NCBI GenBank assembly: GCA_016720805.1
Contig: JADKJZ010000009.1
Span: forward strand, 62,001 to 126,000
Reading direction: 5' to 3'
DNA length: 64,000 nt
From: Gemmatimonadota bacterium
GTDB lineage: Bacteria; Gemmatimonadota; Gemmatimonadetes; Gemmatimonadales; GWC2-71-9
Shown: one piece after another, positions 60,214 to 64,000 of the stretch
Position numbering within the stretch: position 1 is the stretch's first letter
How the letters are laid out: each line of letters opens with the position of its first letter
Made by a program: the position numbers and the translations under genes
Notes under the pieces: generated by a model
What the model was told of the DNA's origin: nothing
Seen by the model: only the letters and a program-made list of their open reading frames with translations
Database searches by the model: none

Positions 60214-60686
60214 AGGAAGTCCGCCAACGGGACCGGAGGAGACGTCGGCAGATCCTGCGCCGTGATGGCCGCGCCATCGGCGGCGAGCCGTCTGAGGATC
60301 GCCATGTCGGCGTCATCGAGATAGAGGTAGCGCAGCCGCTCCACGCGATCGGCGCGATGATGAATGCCGCCGAGATTGATGCGATGGGCGACGACCGGCT
60401 CGGCGTCGTGCAAGGCCGCCATCGTCGCGAGGTCGCCGGTCAGCAGGATGCCCGCGCGCGGGTCCGCGGCCCACCCCACGAGGGAGGCGGTGGCTTCTGC
60501 CGTGCTCGCAAAGATGATCTCGACTCCGTCGGGTACGGCCATCCGGTAGAGGTCCTGCTCCCAGGTGCTGGCGCGAACGCCGTTGTCGACCAGCACGATG
60601 AATCGCGCGGCAAGCGGTCGGCCCCAGCCGATCACGACCTGCCCATGCACCAGGCGGTCATCGACGCGGAGCAGGACCAGCGCCAT
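60210..60686 (-). CDS. PTS mannose/sorbose-family IIB component
   Basis: A 158-residue soluble protein. LLRVDDRLVHGQVVIGW contains the phospho-His (about residue 14) of EIIB-Sor, and NLGGIHHRADRVERLRYLYL is the family C-terminal motif. It passes phosphate from IIA to the sugar. The start overlaps the IIA stop by a single base. Confidence 0.92.
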   Translation of the reverse strand: MALVLLRVDDRLVHGQVVIGWGRPLAARFIVLVDNGVRASTWEQDLYRMAVPDGVEIIFASTAEATASLVGWAADPRAGILLTGDLATMAALHDAEPVVAHRINLGGIHHRADRVERLRYLYLDDADMAILRRLAADGAAITAQDLPTSPPVPLADFL

Positions 60687-61057
60687 CAGCGAGCGGCCAC
60701 CGCACGGGCCCCGACTTCGGCCACATGGGCCGCCACGTCATCGACCGCGCCTTCGCGATGGAACACGAACTCCAGCAGCATCGCCAGGTTGACTCCGGTG
60801 ACCACGCGGACCCCCGACATCGTCTGCAACTGGCGCATGGCGGCAAAGAGGCACGAGCCGCTCGGCATGTCGATGAAGACCAGCGCCGGCCCGCCATCCA
60901 CCGCGGCGACGATGCGTGCCTCGAGGGCGCCGCGGTCGCAGTCGGTGTTCGACACGGCCACCAGCCCCGTTTCGACGCCGGCGATCTGCTCCACCGCGCC
61001 GAGCATGGCCTGGGCCAGCTGCCCGTGCCCCACGATCACTCCCCGCAGCATGGTCAT
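60686..61057 (-). CDS. PTS mannose-family IIA component
   Basis: A 123-residue protein. GVIVGHGQLAQAMLGAVEQI places the phospho-His at residue 11, and PALVFIDMPSGSCLFAAMRQ and GVNLAMLLE are EIIA-Man motifs. It is separate from IIB, unlike E. coli ManX where the two are fused. The ATG overlaps the hprK stop (ATGA). Confidence 0.92.
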   Translation of the reverse strand: MTMLRGVIVGHGQLAQAMLGAVEQIAGVETGLVAVSNTDCDRGALEARIVAAVDGGPALVFIDMPSGSCLFAAMRQLQTMSGVRVVTGVNLAMLLEFVFHREGAVDDVAAHVAEVGARAVAAR

Positions 61058-62010
61058 TCGAAGTCGTCCCGCAGGTATTCGCGCACGCCGCGCTTTTCCC
61101 GCATCTTCTTGATGAGGCGCTCATTGAAGGCGGCGGCGACGTCCACCCCGCTGTAGCGCAGCAGATGCATCATGGCCACCACCTCGGCGATCACGGTGAT
61201 GTTCTTTCCGGGGTTGAGCGGCACGATCACCTTGGGGATCGGCACTTCGAGCACGACCTGCGTGTCGCGCTGCAGCCCGGTCCGGTCGGCACCCTGCGCC
61301 GTCTCCCAGTCCTCCAACTGCACGATCACTTCAATCCGCTTCTGCTGACGCACCGACCGCGCGCCGAAGAGCGCGGGGATGTCGATCAGCCCCACGCCGC
61401 GGATCTCCATGTGGTGCGCCGCCAGCTCGTGGCCCTGCCCGAGAAGGACGTCGGTGCCGCGTCGGGTGACCTTGACCACGTCGTCCGCGACGAGGCGATG
61501 GCCCCGTTCCACGAGGTCGAGCACGCACTCGCTCTTGCCGATGCCGGACCGGCCCACGAAGAGGAGTCCGACACCATAGACGTCCGAGAGCGAGCCGTGC
61601 AACGTGGTGCGCGGCGCGAAGGCGTCCTCGAGCATCGGCTTGATGCGCTTGTAGAACTCGGCGGTCTTGAGTCGCGTGCGGAGGACCGGCACGTGCCGGC
61701 CGCGGGCCAGGTCGAGCATCGGCTCGGGCGGCTCCATCCCCTTGGTGATGAAGACGCAGGGGAGGTCGTACTGGAAGAAGCCTTCGAGCGCCGCGGTGCG
61801 GACTTCGGGAGCGAGCGACGCGAGATAGCTGATCTCGGTCTCGCCGAGCACATGCAGGCGATCGGGCATGAAGCGACCGTGATACCCCGCGAGCGCGAGG
61901 CCGGGCGAGGCAATCTCGGCATCCGGCACCAGGCGGTCCAGGCCGAGCTCGCCCGTCAGCGGCTCCAGTTGGAGCGTGTCGCCGGCGGCCAGGAAATCAC
62001 GGAAGCGCAT
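61054..62010 (-). CDS. hprK: HPr kinase/phosphorylase
   Basis: A 318-residue bifunctional enzyme. Walker A is GRSGIGKSE (about residues 155-163), the catalytic Asp region is RLVADDVV, and the signature EIRGVGLIDIPALFGARSV is present. It phosphorylates HPr at Ser46 and removes that phosphate, linking sugar state to regulation. It is the first gene of the seven-gene pts unit, nine bases after the preceding gene. Confidence 0.94.
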   Translation of the reverse strand: MRFRDFLAAGDTLQLEPLTGELGLDRLVPDAEIASPGLALAGYHGRFMPDRLHVLGETEISYLASLAPEVRTAALEGFFQYDLPCVFITKGMEPPEPMLDLARGRHVPVLRTRLKTAEFYKRIKPMLEDAFAPRTTLHGSLSDVYGVGLLFVGRSGIGKSECVLDLVERGHRLVADDVVKVTRRGTDVLLGQGHELAAHHMEIRGVGLIDIPALFGARSVRQQKRIEVIVQLEDWETAQGADRTGLQRDTQVVLEVPIPKVIVPLNPGKNITVIAEVVAMMHLLRYSGVDVAAAFNERLIKKMREKRGVREYLRDDFE

Positions 62011-62019
62011 CGTTCCCCC

Positions 62020-63156
62020 TCAGCCCACGAATGACGGCGGCGGGATCCGCCCTGCCACGAGATCCATCAGATGGTGCTCCACCTGGTCGGCGGCCGAGTC
62101 CCAGGTCAGCTGCTCCGCGTGCTCGCGCGCGGCGGCGCCAAGGGTGGCCACCAATGCCGGATCGTCGGCGAGTCGGCACATCGCCGTGGCCATCGCCGAC
62201 ACATCGCCGTGCGGGACCAGCAGGCCGGTGATACCGTCGCGCACCGAATCGCGGAGTCCCGGCGAGTCGGAGGCGAGCGACGGGGTGCCACACGCCGCCG
62301 CCTCCATCACGGTGATCCCCCACCCCTCCTTCGGGGAAGGAAACACGTTCGCCACGGCCCCCCGCAAGAGCGCCAGCTTGGTGGCCTCATCGACGAAGCC
62401 AAGGAATCGGACGGCATCGCCGAGTCCGAGGGTCTGGGCGAGGGCCTCGAGGCGCGGACGGTCGTCGCCACTCCCCGCGATGTCGAGCGAGAGGTCGGGC
62501 CGATGGCGCCGGGCCTCGACCAGGGCCCGCAGCAGCAACTCGACGCCCTTGTACCGCTTGATCCGCCCGACATAGACGAAGCGCGGGGGCTGGCTCCTCC
62601 CCACCAACGGCGCCGGCGTGAACCGCACCGAGTCCACGCCGGGATAGACCACGGCGATGCGTTCCCGAGGCACACCACGGGCCACCAGGTCGTCCCGAGT
62701 GGAGTCCGAGATGGCGTGGAACCAGGCGCGGCGGTAGAGCCAGGGGATCGGTCGTTCCGCCAACCACACCATGGCCGCCATCGGCCAGCTCACTTCCTGG
62801 AAGGCGGTGGTGCCGAAGAGATGCGGAACCAGCGTGTAGATGGGGAGCGCGGTGAGCGTGGCCGTGAAGAGCGGCAGCTTGTTCACGTCATCGACGAGGA
62901 CATCGGCCGGTTCGCTGCGCAGCGCGCGCCGGACGGCACCGCGACCCACCAGCGCGAAGCTGTGGCGATCGCCGTGCCGATGCACCTCGATGCCGTCCAC
63001 CATTTCCACGACGGGGGCGCCTTCGAAGCCCGAGCACACCAATCGAACCCGGTGCCCCCTCGCCGCCAACCTCGAGAAGAGCTCGAAGAGGTGGATCTCC
63101 GCGCCGCCGGCATGCGGATTCCGCAGGTCCTGCCAGTTCACGAGGAGGATGTTCAC
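62020..63156 (-). CDS. GT4 family glycosyltransferase
   Basis: A 378-residue GT-B enzyme. GGAEIHLFELFSRLAARGH (about residues 17-35) is the N-terminal nucleotide-sugar side, FVYVGRIKRYKGVELLLRA the linker, and PSPKEGWGITVMEAAACGTP the donor-binding EX7E motif. It adds a sugar to a lipid, polysaccharide or protein; the specific sugar is unknown. It lies between nusB and hprK with short gaps. Confidence 0.9.
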   Translation of the reverse strand: MNILLVNWQDLRNPHAGGAEIHLFELFSRLAARGHRVRLVCSGFEGAPVVEMVDGIEVHRHGDRHSFALVGRGAVRRALRSEPADVLVDDVNKLPLFTATLTALPIYTLVPHLFGTTAFQEVSWPMAAMVWLAERPIPWLYRRAWFHAISDSTRDDLVARGVPRERIAVVYPGVDSVRFTPAPLVGRSQPPRFVYVGRIKRYKGVELLLRALVEARRHRPDLSLDIAGSGDDRPRLEALAQTLGLGDAVRFLGFVDEATKLALLRGAVANVFPSPKEGWGITVMEAAACGTPSLASDSPGLRDSVRDGITGLLVPHGDVSAMATAMCRLADDPALVATLGAAAREHAEQLTWDSAADQVEHHLMDLVAGRIPPPSFVG

Positions 63157-63167
63157 GGCCGATGGCC

Positions 63168-63584
63168 CTACAACCGACCCAGGTCGCGAGCCACCCGGTC
63201 CAGCACCCCGTTGATGAACGAGGGCGCCTTCGGACCAGCGAAGCGGTGGGCCAGCCAGATCGATTCGTCGAGCACGACCTTCGGCGGCACCACGCCGAGC
63301 ATCAACTCGTGGATGCCCAGCCGCAAAATGTTGCGCTCGACGGAGGCGATCCGGTCGAAGCGCCAGTGCTCGGTTGCGCGCGCGGCCACCTTGTCGATCG
63401 CGTCGCGCTGCAGCATCACGCCCTCCACGATCGCCACCGCCTCCTCGTGCAACGCGGGTTCAGGGCCGGTCAGTCGTGCCAGGCCGCTCGAGGCGGCGTT
63501 CTGGTCGCCGTCGCCCACGGTCTCGAGGACATAGAGGAGCTGCAAGGCACGCGCGCGTCGCTTCGTTTCTGGTCGCAGCATCAC
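63168..63584 (-). CDS. nusB: Transcription antitermination factor NusB
   Basis: A 138-residue helical protein with ARALQLLYVLE at the start and DRIASVERNILRLGIHEL and FINGVLDRVARD at the end, all NusB signatures. It acts with NusE in rRNA antitermination. It follows ribH by overlap (stop 63581, ATG 63584), the common ribH-nusB pair. Confidence 0.95.
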   Translation of the reverse strand: MMLRPETKRRARALQLLYVLETVGDGDQNAASSGLARLTGPEPALHEEAVAIVEGVMLQRDAIDKVAARATEHWRFDRIASVERNILRLGIHELMLGVVPPKVVLDESIWLAHRFAGPKAPSFINGVLDRVARDLGRL

Positions 63585-64000
63585 TCGCTGTCCGGTTCGA
63601 GTTCCAGCTGCATCAACAGATCTGCCGCGCGCAGTGCTGCTTCGGCCGCTTCCTGCCCCTTGTTGCCGGCCGCGCCACCGGCACGCGCCACCGCTTCGTC
63701 CATCGTGTCACAGGTCAGCAGCCCGAAGCCGACCGGCACGAGGGTCTCCGTCGCCGCACGTGACAGCGCGGCCGCCGTTTCGCCAGCGACGAAGTCGAAG
63801 TGCGGCGTCTCGCCCCGGACGACTGCCCCCAGCGCCACCACCGCCGAGTACCGCCCGCTGTGCGCGGCCGCCATCGCCGTGACGCCCAGTTCAAATGCGC
63901 CACTGACCCAGAGCGTGTCGACGTCCTCGTCGGCAATGCCGGCTTCGAGGCAGGTCGTGCGAGCGCCATCCAGGAGGCGTGAGGTCACCCGTTCGTGATA
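63581..64000 (-). CDS. ribH: 6,7-dimethyl-8-ribityllumazine synthase (5' end outside window)
   Basis: The visible 139 codons hold the lumazine synthase core: YHERVTSRLLDGA, WVSGAFELGVTAMAAA, ALGAVVRGETPHFDFVAGE (His catalytic) and FGLLTCDTMDEAVARAGG. RibH makes the direct precursor of riboflavin. The frame is open to the right edge, so about 15-20 N-terminal residues are missing; the ATG at 63988 is internal to the family alignment. Confidence 0.94.
   Translation of the reverse strand, partial: YHERVTSRLLDGARTTCLEAGIADEDVDTLWVSGAFELGVTAMAAAHSGRYSAVVALGAVVRGETPHFDFVAGETAAALSRAATETLVPVGFGLLTCDTMDEAVARAGGAAGNKGQEAAEAALRAADLLMQLELEPDSE

Overview
This 64 kb window comes from a high-GC, diderm, non-enteric bacterium. 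The mix of TonB-dependent receptors, sortilin/BNR beta-propeller proteins, secreted M14, M28 and S9 peptidases with signal peptides ending in Ala-Gln, many GTG starts, and a mannose-family PTS run by HPr kinase suggests Gemmatimonadota. That placement is inference from gene content only; no 16S gene is present. Nearly all genes lie on the minus strand in tightly packed units, where start and stop codons commonly overlap as ATGA, GTGA or TGATG. Only rpsT and a peptidase block at about 25.8-30.7 kb read on the plus strand.

Layout. 1-7.75 kb: one long minus-strand unit of a site-2 protease, scpA, scpB, an rRNA pseudouridine synthase, moxR, DUF58 and a Bat aerotolerance-type set (Ig/TM protein, BatA, and a BatB-BatC fusion cut by the left edge). 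7.9-13.3 kb: rpsT, a carboxypeptidase-regulatory-like protein coupled to a coiled-coil zinc-ribbon gene, and pyrR-pyrB-pyrC. 13.3-18.6 kb: GH1 glycosidase, methyltransferase and a 1084-residue sortilin-type propeller. 18.7-25.7 kb: msrP-msrQ, a His-rich small protein, a TonB receptor and a CxCC propeller lipoprotein (possibly a metal-uptake locus), then tRNA-Ser(GGA) and a NirK-type copper nitrite reductase lipoprotein. 25.8-36.7 kb: M28 peptidase, an HExxH lipoprotein, an S9 dipeptidyl peptidase, an intact M14 carboxypeptidase, a second M14 protein lacking its zinc ligands, and a G8-domain beta-helix lipoprotein. 36.7-42.2 kb: ABC-2 exporter, tRNA-Ser(CGA), PCuAC copper chaperone, membrane glycosyltransferase and response regulator. 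42.26-43.29 kb: about 1 kb containing only G and C, most likely an assembly artefact. 43.3-47.8 kb: tadA, clpB, a FlgD-Ig-like secreted protein and recO. 47.8-53 kb: a cobalamin riboswitch controlling btuC-btuD-btuB and a propeller lipoprotein that resembles BtuG in context. 53-56.7 kb: an unknown membrane protein, ahcY and metK. 56.7-62 kb: a complete mannose-family PTS with EI, HPr, IIA, IIB, IIC, IID and HPr kinase. 62-64 kb: a GT4 glycosyltransferase, nusB and ribH (cut by the right edge).

Data quality. Four conserved genes (scpB, the zinc-ribbon gene, the His-rich gene and clpB) are each broken by exactly one base, and the G/C-only block is implausible as natural sequence. Together these suggest uncorrected indels and a doubtful join rather than true gene decay. 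No phage, IS element, CRISPR array or known defence system was recognised. The most interesting leads are the riboswitch-controlled B12 operon with its BtuG-like propeller, the msrPQ-linked possible metal locus, and the active/inactive M14 pair.
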